Shown: one piece after another, positions 7,253 to 13,877 of the stretch
How positions within the stretch are numbered: position 1 is the first letter of the stretch
Layout: every line of letters starts with the position of its first letter
DNA from: a virus
DNA: 21,568 bases
Virus record (IMG/VR): IMGVR_UViG_3300021437_000096
Coordinates: 1-21,568 of that record
Reading direction: 5' to 3' (one strand)
Notes under the pieces: model-generated
What the model saw: only the letters and a program-made list of their open reading frames with translations
What the model was told of the DNA's origin: nothing
The model's database searches: none
Made by a program: the position numbers and the translations under genes

Positions 7253-7843
7253 ATGAGCACAACAAAACTATTGATTAGCCCTGCCTATGTGAAGCAACGT
7301 AGGCGCGAAATGGATGAGAATATCAATGATGGCCCTATCGAGTCAGCAATCCGACAGGCTCAGGACCTGGATATTATACCCATAATCGGGTCGGGTTTGT
7401 TCAATCAAATCAAATCCCAATTGCCAACAGAGCAAGGCGGTGAAGATTCATTGTCAGACTTGAACAAAACCCTTTGTGACGATTATCTGAACCCCGCCCT
7501 TGCCGAATATGCCTTTGCCCGTGCATTGCCAGCGATACATCTTAAAATAACGCAAAAAGGCATCATGAGCCGCAAAGCAGAATTTGCCGATCCGGTTGAA
7601 AGCGGGTTGATTAAAGGCATGATAAAAAGTGCTGAAGCAGTTGCCAATCAATACGGACAGCGTTTGGTGGATTATTTACGGGCACATTCAATAGATTATC
7701 CGCTTTACATGAATCCAGGCCAGGGCGTTGACGTAATCGCAGGGGACGGAAATCAGATACGCAATGCCGGAGGTATTCATTTGGGTGGGGATTGGTCATT
7801 TAACAACAAGGAACTTACGCCGAATAAGCGATATGGAGGATAA
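7253..7843 (+). CDS. Head-tail connector (DUF6712-like)
   Basis: A 196-residue protein directly after the portal stop. The beginning (KLLISPAYVKQRR, then QAQDLDIIPIIGSGLFNQI) followed by LCDDYLNPALAEYAFARALP matches the mostly helical adaptor proteins (DUF6712-type) that sit under the portal in Bacteroidota phages. These have a conserved 'D..I.p.lG..ly..i' helix and a 'yi.p.l....yaf...lp' helix. A glycine-rich C terminus (DWSFNNKELTPNKRYGG) ends the protein. It would bind the portal ring and close the filled head. Recognition is by pattern and by position between portal and tail-completion genes. Confidence 0.6.
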   Translation: MSTTKLLISPAYVKQRRREMDENINDGPIESAIRQAQDLDIIPIIGSGLFNQIKSQLPTEQGGEDSLSDLNKTLCDDYLNPALAEYAFARALPAIHLKITQKGIMSRKAEFADPVESGLIKGMIKSAEAVANQYGQRLVDYLRAHSIDYPLYMNPGQGVDVIAGDGNQIRNAGGIHLGGDWSFNNKELTPNKRYGG

Positions 7844-7970
7844 AAAGGAAGCTGCCAAAGACCGTAAGGCCCGTGAAGCCGCTGAAGCGTTATTGAAATT
7901 CATCAACGAAAATAAACCCGATGCCACAACCAAACCCGATAACAATAAGGTACCTGATAAATCAGTTTGA
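7833..7970 (+). CDS. Very short charged protein of the neck operon
   Basis: A 45-residue frame from ATG 7833, overlapping the connector stop by 11 bases and the next gene by 50 bases. It begins MEDKKEAAKDRKAREAAEALLKF and is strongly helical, with a disordered Lys/Asp/Asn tail. The overlap layout and GGA/AGG-rich upstream context make expression plausible, but no family is recognised and it could be non-coding. Similar tiny helical proteins sit in phage neck operons. Confidence 0.35.
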   Translation: MEDKKEAAKDRKAREAAEALLKFINENKPDATTKPDNNKVPDKSV

Positions 7971-8370
7971 GGCAATCGCAATTGCGGGAGGTTCTATTAA
8001 GACTTTTTTTCAAGGGCCCAAATTTGATGTTGATGAGAATGTAAAGAATTTCCCGGCATTGGTATGTGATTCGGAAAGCTATAATCCGAACTTTCCTGAT
8101 TACCCGCAAACGGTTGAATTTTCGTTTTTAATCATGCTGATTGATTTGGTGAACGAAGACCTTACCAATGAAAATGATGTGTGCAGCCGATGCGCCACAA
8201 TGATTGATGAATTTATCAGTGCTGTAAATAAGTTTACCCGCGATGAGAATCAATTATGGAGTATCTCAAGGGTGCAGGGACGGCAAAAGATTTTAGATGC
8301 CACTACTACAATTGTAGCAGGGTGGGTAATTGAATTATTTATAGTTGCGCCGTTTGCAAATTGCAGTTAA
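7921..8370 (+). CDS. Putative tail-completion / tail-terminator protein
   Basis: A 149-residue protein from ATG 7921. It has the layout of small neck or tail-terminator proteins: an N-terminal helix (PITIRYLINQFEAIA); a strand with FPALVCDSES; a central TVEFSFLIMLIDLVNEDLTNEND strand-loop; then a helix with CSRCATMIDEFI and a final strand pair. Such proteins cap the tail or join the tail to the head. It follows the connector and ends the recognisable head-to-neck series, 12 bases before the next small gene. The pattern is weak and only family-level. The two adjacent cysteines (CSRC) are unusual. Confidence 0.45.
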   Translation: MPQPNPITIRYLINQFEAIAIAGGSIKTFFQGPKFDVDENVKNFPALVCDSESYNPNFPDYPQTVEFSFLIMLIDLVNEDLTNENDVCSRCATMIDEFISAVNKFTRDENQLWSISRVQGRQKILDATTTIVAGWVIELFIVAPFANCS

Positions 8371-8382
8371 ATTGCAGGCTGC

Positions 8383-8634
8383 ATGGATGAAGCACTGATT
8401 TGCACAGTTTATACAGAGGCGGTTTTACAATCTGTTGAATGGGTGCAAATGGGTATCATTCCACCAGATGCTGAACTTGCTGAAATAGCAGTACCTTTCC
8501 ACAATATCAGGTACATTTTATCACATCCATGCGGCTGCAAATTCAAATTAATGACCGGCGAAGATTTCGTGTCAACCATGCCAGTGAACGAAGCGTTTTC
8601 TGCATTCGTAAAATGGCTGAAGCGGGGTTTATAA
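8383..8634 (+). CDS. Hypothetical protein at the end of the head/neck operon
   Basis: An 83-residue protein of unknown function, starting at ATG 8383, 12 bases after the neck gene. Features visible are an N-terminal helix (ALICTVYTEAVLQSVEWVQMG), a proline turn and a Cys pair (SHPCGCKF). No family is recognised. It is the last gene before the recombination region, and tail genes would be expected to follow in this direction. Their absence suggests a module border here. Confidence 0.5.
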   Translation: MDEALICTVYTEAVLQSVEWVQMGIIPPDAELAEIAVPFHNIRYILSHPCGCKFKLMTGEDFVSTMPVNEAFSAFVKWLKRGL

Positions 8635-8640
8635 ATGCCC

Positions 8641-8852
8641 CAAATCGTACCCCTTGGCATTGTCAGATATGCAAATGTGCTGTCAGATATGAGATTCAGC
8701 ACATAAATACTAAGTCCGGTTCCGACCTCTAAATGACATTTTTTGGAACATTCTAAAACACCGAAAACCCTGTAAATTGGGGTTTTATTGTTTTAAATTG
8801 TTTTGGAGTGTTTCAAAATGTTGCCTAAAATCGTACCCTGAACAGTACCCCT
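8641..8852 (+). other. Integrase-proximal repeat region, candidate attP
   Basis: No convincing gene. Direct repeats: AAATCGTACCC at 8642-8652 and 8828-8838, with a third GTACCCCT at 8845-8852 matching 8647-8654; and TGTCAGATATG at 8661-8671 and 8681-8691, exactly 20 bases apart. An imperfect 15-base inverted repeat (8747-8761 with 8808-8822, 13 of 15 paired) flanks a terminator hairpin. Short repeated sites around an A+T-rich core just upstream of a tyrosine integrase are typical of attP with arm-type sites, but the core cannot be named without the host junction. Confidence 0.45.
8764..8790 (+). terminator. Terminator hairpin between head operon and integrase
   Basis: AAAACCC (8764-8770) pairs with GGGTTTT (8780-8786), with a 9-base loop and a T-rich tail (8788-8794). 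The A/T flanks make it potentially active in both directions, insulating the integrase from head-operon transcription. Confidence 0.6.
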
Positions 8853-10019
8853 ATGAATGGAATTTCATTTTATCTGAAGGACAAAAAGAATCCGACATCA
8901 ATACGGATGCGAATATATATCAGGGGCAAGGCACATCATTACCCGACATTTGTTTCAATCAATCCGACCCATTGGTGCACAGAAAAAGGAGTATTGTTTC
9001 AGCGTTCATTGACCGGCAAAATGTTTCCCTGGGGTTACAATATCAACATGAAGCTGAACCGAATTGAAAGTGCTGCTGAACGGGTGCGGTCAAAGATGGA
9101 TGAAGGCTTTACCTATGCAGAATTTAAAGAGGCATTGGACATCGAATTGCAGCGCAAAAAGAAATCAATACAGGATTTTTGGGCCTATGTGCATGGCTTC
9201 ATTGACAATGTGGTAAAGACAAGGCCGGAACTGAAGGCTGGCAGGAATAGCATTTTAAACAGTTACAATCAGACCATTGATTTACTTCATGCCTTTGAGT
9301 CCAAATTCGGACGGCTTGAGTTTGAAAGGTTCGATGCTGATTTTTATAAGCGGTTCCTGAATTATTGCCACAGCGTAAAGGGGTTCAAGCCAAACACAAC
9401 CGGAAGGCATGTCAAAACTTTGAAAACCTGGTTGAATGCAGCAACGGCTGAAGGGGTAAATACATCATTGAAATACAAGGGATTCAAGGTACTCAGGGAA
9501 AGGACGGCTGAAATTTATTTGTTGCCACAGGAAATCCGGCAAATTGCCGAATCAGCGTTGCACCCAATCACAAGGGATATTTTCATTTTTGCATGTTGGA
9601 CTGGACTCAGGTATGTTGATTATGTGCAGGTAACAGCAGCAAACATTCGGGACGGCTCGTTGATGTTTTACCAGTCAAAGACCGGCAATCCGGTTGTTAT
9701 TCCACTTCGTCCTGAGTGCATGGAGATTTTAAGCCGTTATGGCGGTCAATTGCCAAAGGTGCCACACAATCAGGTGATGAACCGTTATTTGAAAGAAATT
9801 GCACATGCAATCGGTATGCCTTCAACAAGGGCATCAAAACTGAAAACGCATACTGCAAGGCGTTCCTTTGCGACAAACCTTTTTTTATCCGGTTTCCCTG
9901 CACATGACATCATGAGAATCACGGGCCATAAAACCGAAAAATCATTTTTGCTTTACATCCGGCATGACAATCAGGACAGTGCCGACCGGCTAAGAAAGCA
10001 TTGGGGACTATCTGAATAG
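8853..10019 (+). CDS. int: Tyrosine recombinase / phage integrase
   Basis: A 388-residue integrase that inserts and excises the element by strand exchange at attP/attB. The N terminus (SFYLKDKKNPTSIRMRIYIRGK) is the arm-type DNA-binding domain common in Bacteroidota integrases. Residues about 115-210 form the helical core-binding domain. The catalytic domain shows Arg253 in WTGLRYVDY, a Lys in QSKTGNPVVIPL, His333-x-x-Arg336 in HTARRSF, His359 in ITGHK and the nucleophile Tyr368 in LLYIRH, so all active-site residues are present. It begins 167 bases before no other gene and 1 base after the third GTACCCCT repeat. It converges with the repressor gene, the two stops overlapping by 12 bases. No TAnnTTTG promoter is seen upstream. 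Confidence 0.92.
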   Translation: MNGISFYLKDKKNPTSIRMRIYIRGKAHHYPTFVSINPTHWCTEKGVLFQRSLTGKMFPWGYNINMKLNRIESAAERVRSKMDEGFTYAEFKEALDIELQRKKKSIQDFWAYVHGFIDNVVKTRPELKAGRNSILNSYNQTIDLLHAFESKFGRLEFERFDADFYKRFLNYCHSVKGFKPNTTGRHVKTLKTWLNAATAEGVNTSLKYKGFKVLRERTAEIYLLPQEIRQIAESALHPITRDIFIFACWTGLRYVDYVQVTAANIRDGSLMFYQSKTGNPVVIPLRPECMEILSRYGGQLPKVPHNQVMNRYLKEIAHAIGMPSTRASKLKTHTARRSFATNLFLSGFPAHDIMRITGHKTEKSFLLYIRHDNQDSADRLRKHWGLSE

Positions 10020-10868
10020 GTACTTTGAATAATTGCGGTTTGTGTCGTGTTTCTGCACGAAATACCAAACCTCAAGGCAGTCCTTCAGGCTGATTTCGAA
10101 GTCTTCGTAATAGTCATTGATTGACCTGAGTGTGAGAATGTCGTCATGCTGACTCTTGACAAGTTTGATTAGCAGTCCCTTTTCATTGTGCAGGATCACA
10201 AAGATGTGACCTGGGTGAAACTTTTTCCAATGCACGGGGTCAAGGCTTTTGGCATCAACCAGGCAACCGGATGGAAATTCAGGTTCCATTGAATCTCCTT
10301 TTACTTCGAACGTCCGGTATTTACCGGATTCATCAACGTAGATAATGTGTTCAGGCAAGTTCATAATATAGTTGTTATCGTTGTGGCCCTGTAAATAACC
10401 TGCATACGATTGAGCATGAACTATACGGGAACGGGTAAACTTGTTTTCATCTAAATCAGGCAGGGCTACAACGTTAGAAACATTTGCATTTTTGTCTGTC
10501 ACGAAAATGTCAATTCCTATTTGCTTGAACCTTTCTTTGAATCGCGATGAAATTACGGCCCTGTTGAACATATTGGTAATGTTTTGGGCATCAATGTTGA
10601 GTTTTTTGGCAATATCCGTGTTTGATATACCTCTTTCCCTGAGATATTGTTTCAGCATATTACCTTCACCGGTCAATATAGGTTCCTCTGCCTGGATAGG
10701 TACGCCCATTTCTTTGAGCATCCAACGCCGTTCTGTTGGAAGCGTTTCACAGTTCATCCAATAGACGACAGTATTGCGGTAAACCCCGCAAGCCTTGCCG
10801 AATTCTGCAATGTTTCGATAATGCTTATTGACCCACTCTTTAAGCAATTCTCCTTCATGTATAGCCAT
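10008..10868 (-). CDS. S24-family CI-like repressor with two HTH segments
   Basis: A 286-residue LexA/CI-type repressor. There are two DNA-binding-like segments: residues about 8-50 (NIAEFGKACGVYRNTVVYWMN) and about 71-105 (ISNTDIAKKLNIDAQNITNMF). The C-terminal S24 peptidase-like domain has Ser193 in VKGDSMEP and Lys235 in GLLIKLVKS as the catalytic dyad. An Ala156-Gly157 bond in SYAGYL sits where such repressors self-cleave. RecA-stimulated cleavage would thus induce the prophage. The gene is leftward, divergent from the small regulators at 10945, and overlaps the integrase 3' end by 12 bases. The antirepressor at 20190 is a likely antagonist. Tandem HTH segments in one repressor chain are less usual. 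Confidence 0.88.
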   Translation of the reverse strand: MAIHEGELLKEWVNKHYRNIAEFGKACGVYRNTVVYWMNCETLPTERRWMLKEMGVPIQAEEPILTGEGNMLKQYLRERGISNTDIAKKLNIDAQNITNMFNRAVISSRFKERFKQIGIDIFVTDKNANVSNVVALPDLDENKFTRSRIVHAQSYAGYLQGHNDNNYIMNLPEHIIYVDESGKYRTFEVKGDSMEPEFPSGCLVDAKSLDPVHWKKFHPGHIFVILHNEKGLLIKLVKSQHDDILTLRSINDYYEDFEISLKDCLEVWYFVQKHDTNRNYSKYLFR

Positions 10869-10882
10869 GTTAATATGTTTTA

Positions 10883-10914
10883 TTTGCTTTTGTTATATTT
10901 TTTACTTTACTTTG
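10883..10914 (+). promoter_or_regulatory. Rightward promoter of the lysogeny switch
   Basis: TTTG (10883-10886), 20-base spacer, TTACTTTG (10907-10914), one mismatch from TAnnTTTG. It would start transcription near 10918, 27 bases before the ATG at 10945, and lies in the repressor upstream region where operators are expected. Confidence 0.5.
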
Positions 10915-10928
10915 CTACTTGAATATTA

Positions 10929-10936
10929 CAAATATA
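10929..10936 (-). promoter_or_regulatory. -7 element for the repressor gene
   Basis: Minus-strand TATATTTG (10936-10929) is an exact TAnnTTTG match; no TTTG at the usual distance is evident. Transcription would begin near 10925, overlapping the rightward promoter, so the two promoters probably interfere with each other. Confidence 0.4.
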
Positions 10937-10944
10937 TAGAAAAC

Positions 10945-11163
10945 ATGGCTACAAAGTATAAGCATGTAAGGCAATCAGGTCATCCTGATATATCGAAAGG
11001 TTGGTATTATGGCCTGGTTCGTGACGTTCACAAGTCAACTGGACTGAGCAAACCCACGATTACCTATGCGCTGCGAAATAATGATACATCCACCAGCGAA
11101 AGGCATCAGGCCGTGGCATGTGCATTGAAATTAATCAAAGAACGTCAAGAGGAAGTAGCATAA
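10945..11163 (+). CDS. Small HTH regulator, Cro position
   Basis: A 72-residue basic protein divergent from the repressor. ATG 10945 is chosen because it lies just past the promoter; the frame upstream crosses the operator region. The centre (DVHKSTGLSKPTITYALRNNDTS) reads as a helix-turn-helix: 'hxxxTGLSKxTITYAL'. The C-terminal helix carries KLIKERQEE. By position and size it is the Cro or early-activator counterpart of the repressor. It abuts the next gene directly (stop 11161-11163, start 11164). Confidence 0.65.
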   Translation: MATKYKHVRQSGHPDISKGWYYGLVRDVHKSTGLSKPTITYALRNNDTSTSERHQAVACALKLIKERQEEVA

Positions 11164-11403
11164 ATGCTCACCCCTGAAGACATACAGACAATCAGGCAAA
11201 TCTTTCGTGAAGAGATTCAGGCAGCAGCCAACGGAAGCCGCCTGCTATCTCACAAAGATGTAACTTTAAAGTATGGTATCAGCCGTTCAAAACTGTACCG
11301 TCTGTGGGATGAAGGTATGTTGTTTCCTGTGAAATTGCACGGTTCAACGAAGTGGCGTGAATCGGACTTAAAAAGTTTGACAAGCCAGTTGAAAGTGAGT
11401 TAA
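11164..11403 (+). CDS. MerR/AlpA-type HTH protein, possible excisionase
   Basis: A 79-residue protein with an N-terminal helix (TPEDIQTIRQIFREEIQ) and a winged helix-turn-helix of the excisionase/AlpA type: LLSHKDVTLKYGISRSKLYRLWDEGMLFPVKL, then WRESDLKSL. In this family the 'GISRSKLYRL' helix contacts DNA and the 'KW' residues begin the second helix. Such proteins bend DNA at att sites or activate early genes. It is translated with the preceding gene with no gap and followed by a good terminator, so the two form a short early operon. Confidence 0.75.
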   Translation: MLTPEDIQTIRQIFREEIQAAANGSRLLSHKDVTLKYGISRSKLYRLWDEGMLFPVKLHGSTKWRESDLKSLTSQLKVS

Positions 11404-11428
11404 AATATTTTGGTTTGACATCAGCATG

Positions 11429-11459
11429 ATCCGGTTTGAGAAATCAGGCCGGATTTTTT
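11429..11459 (+). terminator. Strong rho-independent terminator
   Basis: ATCCGGTTTGA (11429-11439) pairs with TCAGGCCGGAT (11444-11454), 11 bp with two G-U pairs closed by a GAAA loop, followed by T6. It ends the two-gene regulator operon. Confidence 0.85.
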
Positions 11460-11472
11460 ATTTAAACTTTTA

Positions 11473-11504
11473 TTTGTTTTATATTTATTTTTGTTATATC
11501 TTTG
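11473..11504 (+). promoter_or_regulatory. Early promoter for the replication region
   Basis: TTTG (11473-11476), exactly 20 bases, TATCTTTG (11497-11504): a full consensus match. The ATG at 11519 lies 14 bases past the -7 element. Confidence 0.85.
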
Positions 11505-11518
11505 CTTCATTAAACATT

Positions 11519-12154
11519 ATGGCAATAAACGCAACAAACACAGCGCAAGTTAAGGAATTGATACCCGCTGGCAACTATGTAGCACGATGCTACCAAATGA
11601 TTCAAATTGGCACCGTTGATGAATTGGTCAACGGCGAAAAAAAGACCATGCACAAGTGTCGCATTGGCTGGGAGCTTCCAACGGAGCAAAAGGTTTTCAA
11701 AGAGGAAAACGGATTGCAGCCCTTGGTAATTTCAAAAGAATTTACCTTATCAATGCACGAGAAATCAAACCTGAGAAAAGTTTTGGCATCATGGCGCGGC
11801 AAGGATTTCAGCGAAGAGGAAGCAAAAAGTTTCGACATCACAAAATTATTGGGTGCTCCCTGCATGTTGAACATTATTCACAAGCCTTCCAAAGACGGCA
11901 GCAAAATTTATCAGGAAATTGGCAGCATTTCTCCTATACCAAAGGGTTTTGAAGTCCCTGCACAAATCACCCCTTCAATGGTGCTCGAATATGACGATTT
12001 TGATACCGCTGTTTTTGAACGTTTGCCGGATTTTATTAAGGATAAAATCAAAAGCAGTGCTGAGTTCAAAAAAATGCTGGCACCGCAAGAGTCAATTCTT
12101 GACGACAAGTTTGATTTTCCTGAAGCAACCCCAAACGCTGATTTACCATTTTGA
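11519..12154 (+). CDS. NGO0469-like phage replication protein
   Basis: A 211-residue protein starting at ATG 11519, fixed by the promoter; the frame further upstream runs through the promoter. It has the recognisable order of the NGO0469/phage replication-initiation-associated family: LIPAGNYVARCYQMIQIGT, HKCRIGWELP, ISKEFTLSMHEKSNLRKVL.SWRGK, ITKLLGAPCMLNIIHK, then a P(I/K)GFEVPAQ stretch and a C-terminal acidic tail ending in PNADLPF. The beta-rich core and the acidic tail with final hydrophobic residues suggest a single-strand DNA-binding role, as in SSB. It starts the early replication operon. Confidence 0.7.
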   Translation: MAINATNTAQVKELIPAGNYVARCYQMIQIGTVDELVNGEKKTMHKCRIGWELPTEQKVFKEENGLQPLVISKEFTLSMHEKSNLRKVLASWRGKDFSEEEAKSFDITKLLGAPCMLNIIHKPSKDGSKIYQEIGSISPIPKGFEVPAQITPSMVLEYDDFDTAVFERLPDFIKDKIKSSAEFKKMLAPQESILDDKFDFPEATPNADLPF

Positions 12155-12156
12155 TT

Positions 12157-12429
12157 ATGAACCCTCACATGACAGACGAAGATTGGCTGCAATACATCCA
12201 AACCTTTGAACCCGCCAATGAAGATGAAGCGATCCAATATTTGAAGGATTTAAAAGGCTTTGCCAGCGGCGGCAATATCAGTGCCGGTCTTTCCGAAATG
12301 AGGGCCAAGCGCACCTCTGTAAAGTGGCCTGTAATTAAAACGCTGCATGACTTCAATCAGATTGTTCATAAATCCAAAGAGCATCAGGTTGAAATCCAGG
12401 ATGGGTTTTTACAAAATACTTTCGGATAA
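12157..12429 (+). CDS. Hypothetical early protein
   Basis: A 90-residue protein of unknown function from ATG 12157, two bases after the previous stop; TTG 12151 in frame overlaps that stop and is rejected. A second ATG lies 12 bases in. It has an acidic N-terminal half (DEDWLQYIQTFEPANEDEA) and a more basic C-terminal half (MRAKRTSVKWPVIKTLHDFNQ). It is co-transcribed with the NGO0469-like gene; the next gene has its own promoter. Probably a replication or recombination accessory. Confidence 0.5.
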   Translation: MNPHMTDEDWLQYIQTFEPANEDEAIQYLKDLKGFASGGNISAGLSEMRAKRTSVKWPVIKTLHDFNQIVHKSKEHQVEIQDGFLQNTFG

Positions 12430-12432
12430 AAG

Positions 12433-12464
12433 TTTGCTTTTTATATATTTTTTATATAAGTTTG
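12433..12464 (+). promoter_or_regulatory. Promoter of the structured replication leader
   Basis: TTTG (12433-12436), exactly 20 bases, TAAGTTTG (12457-12464). Predicted transcription start is near 12468, at the first base or two of the 5' arm of the leader's long inverted repeat. Confidence 0.8.
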
Positions 12465-12466
12465 CC

Positions 12467-12575
12467 ACAGCCAAAGCATCGAATGAATTATTCAACAAAA
12501 GAAAATATTACAAGGGGCGTTTGCGGCGTTTCGCTGCACGGTGCTTTGGCTGTCATCGTAGCCCCTTGTTTTTTT
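12467..12575 (+). ncRNA. Structured leader RNA with interleaved stems and terminator
   Basis: A 15-bp inverted repeat, ACAGCCAAAGCATCG (12467-12481) with 12539-12553, contains one G-U and is otherwise perfect. It interleaves with CAAGGGGC (12511-12518) and GCCCCTTG (12561-12568), the latter followed by T7. Between them is a small hairpin GCGGCG-TTT-CGCTGC (12523-12537). The order A, B, hairpin, A', B' means the two long stems cross: they form a pseudoknot or compete. B:B' with T7 is a terminator, so the leader can end as an RNA of about 105 bases before the replication gene at 12589. This suggests RNA control of replication or an independent small RNA. Confidence 0.7.
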
Positions 12576-12588
12576 AATACAGTCAATT

Positions 12589-13302
12589 ATGCCAAAAAGA
12601 TTTATTGATACAGGGTTTTTTAAATCACCCTTTGTAAGGGGCTTGGAAGGGTCATTAAAGAGCCTTTATACCTTCATTATTTGCGATTGTGAAGCCTCTG
12701 GAATTTGGGTCAAGGACTTAGATGTTGCGACAGTTTATACTGGATTTAAATTTACTGATGAACAATTTCATAAACATTTTGTTGAAACCGGAAAAGCAGT
12801 CGATTTGGGCAATGGTAAATATTTTTTTCCTGATTTTATTGAACATCAATATCCAAAAGGGCTTTCTGAAAAAAACATTGCACACAATAATATTATTCCT
12901 ATCTTATTAAGTCTTAATCTTTTAGATGAATCATTAAAGCCCCTTAAACGACCCTTTGAAGGGTCTAAGGTAATGGTAAAGGTAAAAGAAGAGGTAAAGG
13001 AAATGGTAAAAGAGCCAAAAATTAAAAAAATTGATTTTGAATTGTTTTATGATCCTTATCCAAGAAAACAAGCAAAAATTGACGGCCAAAAGGCTTGGAA
13101 TAAACTTACTGAAGACGAAAAGAAATTAGCTATTGATTGTTTGCCAAAATTTATTGCGGCAACAGATCCAAAATATTACCCATTACCAGCAACATTTTTA
13201 AATGGTAAACGCTGGCTTGATGAATTTAAACCGAAAAAACCGGAATTCAAATCAGAAAACACAAAAAAATTAACAATCGAATATGGAACAACTCATTTTT
13301 GA
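12589..13302 (+). CDS. Phage replication initiation-type protein
   Basis: A 237-residue protein behind the structured leader. The N-terminal part (RFIDTGFFKSPFVRGLEGSLKSLYTFIICDCEASGIW) is a winged-helix-like domain of phage replication proteins of the DnaD/O class. A Lys/Val/Glu linker (KVKEEVKEMVKEP) is encoded by GGTAAA-type near-repeats around 12970-13010. The C-terminal part (YPRKQAKIDGQKAWNKL...KYYPLPATFLNGKRWLDE) is a motif common in phage replication proteins. It probably binds the origin and hands over to the loader encoded next (20-base overlap). Its DNA is visibly richer in A+T than its neighbours, with A/T-ending codons, suggesting separate acquisition. Confidence 0.65.
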   Translation: MPKRFIDTGFFKSPFVRGLEGSLKSLYTFIICDCEASGIWVKDLDVATVYTGFKFTDEQFHKHFVETGKAVDLGNGKYFFPDFIEHQYPKGLSEKNIAHNNIIPILLSLNLLDESLKPLKRPFEGSKVMVKVKEEVKEMVKEPKIKKIDFELFYDPYPRKQAKIDGQKAWNKLTEDEKKLAIDCLPKFIAATDPKYYPLPATFLNGKRWLDEFKPKKPEFKSENTKKLTIEYGTTHF

Positions 13303-13870
13303 CGCGATACTGAAAAAAATTCAGCAAGAGCCGAAACCACAACCCCGCCCGAAAACGGACATAAAACAAATTGTTGACTTGGCTGCCAATGCTGCAATAA
13401 ACAAAGGTTTGATTTGGGAGCATGGTGAATTAGAGGCCGCTGCAATGGATGCTATTTTTAATTGTCCAGGGGCACTGCTAATGGGAAAAAAAGGAACAGG
13501 GAAAACGCTGTGCTTAGAACTTGCTGCAAAGATTTGGGGTTATTACCGTGGCAAATACGGATTCATTTCAACAGAAAAGTTGAGCCTCAAATATTCACAG
13601 ATTGGCAGTGAGGCAATTTTGAACCTTGACAGAATCCCTTTGTTTTTGGATGACTTAGGCATTGAGGAACCTTCGTACAATAGCTACGGCAATAAAATTG
13701 ACGCTATTTCAACACTGCTGTTGATGCGATACGAAAACAAGGCACCGACATTTTGCACCACGAATTTAAATATTGAACAACTCACTGAACGCTATGGAGA
13801 CAGGCTGTCCGATCGGTTTAAGCAAATGTTCAAAATTGTACTGTTTACGGGAGAATCAAAACGAAAATAA
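13283..13870 (+). CDS. DnaC-like AAA+ helicase loader
   Basis: A 195-residue ATPase. Walker A is G68-K-K-G-T-G-K-T75, Walker B is IPLFLDDLG (Asp123, Asp124), sensor-like residues lie in CTTNLN, and the arginine-finger segment is RYGDRLSDRF. These are the marks of DnaC/IstB-type loaders, which place the host replicative helicase on DNA. The N-terminal 30 residues are Pro/Lys-rich and may contact the helicase. It overlaps the preceding initiator gene by 20 bases and is followed after 7 bases by a DnaA-domain gene, together forming an origin-melting and helicase-loading set. No phage helicase or polymerase is visible, so host enzymes are likely recruited. Confidence 0.8.
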   Translation: MEQLIFDAILKKIQQEPKPQPRPKTDIKQIVDLAANAAINKGLIWEHGELEAAAMDAIFNCPGALLMGKKGTGKTLCLELAAKIWGYYRGKYGFISTEKLSLKYSQIGSEAILNLDRIPLFLDDLGIEEPSYNSYGNKIDAISTLLLMRYENKAPTFCTTNLNIEQLTERYGDRLSDRFKQMFKIVLFTGESKRK

Positions 13871-13877
13871 ATAAATT

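Noticed and set aside
8635-8706. 23-residue frame starting MPQIVPLGIVRY right after the 8634 stop
   Set aside because: Protein-like and well placed, possibly a relic of the next tail gene, but too short and built from the TGTCAGATATG repeats; not enough to call.
8529-8732. Rightward 67-residue frame ending CQICKCAVRYEIQHINTKSGSDL-like
   Set aside because: It overlaps most of the 8383-8634 gene in another frame and its C-terminal part lies over the direct repeats of the candidate attP; the Cys pattern is probably chance.
8711-8735. GTCCGGTTCCGACCTC as a tRNA T-arm fragment (att core)
   Set aside because: Arms do not pair as a 5-bp T stem and the loop lacks the TTCGA/TTCAA form.
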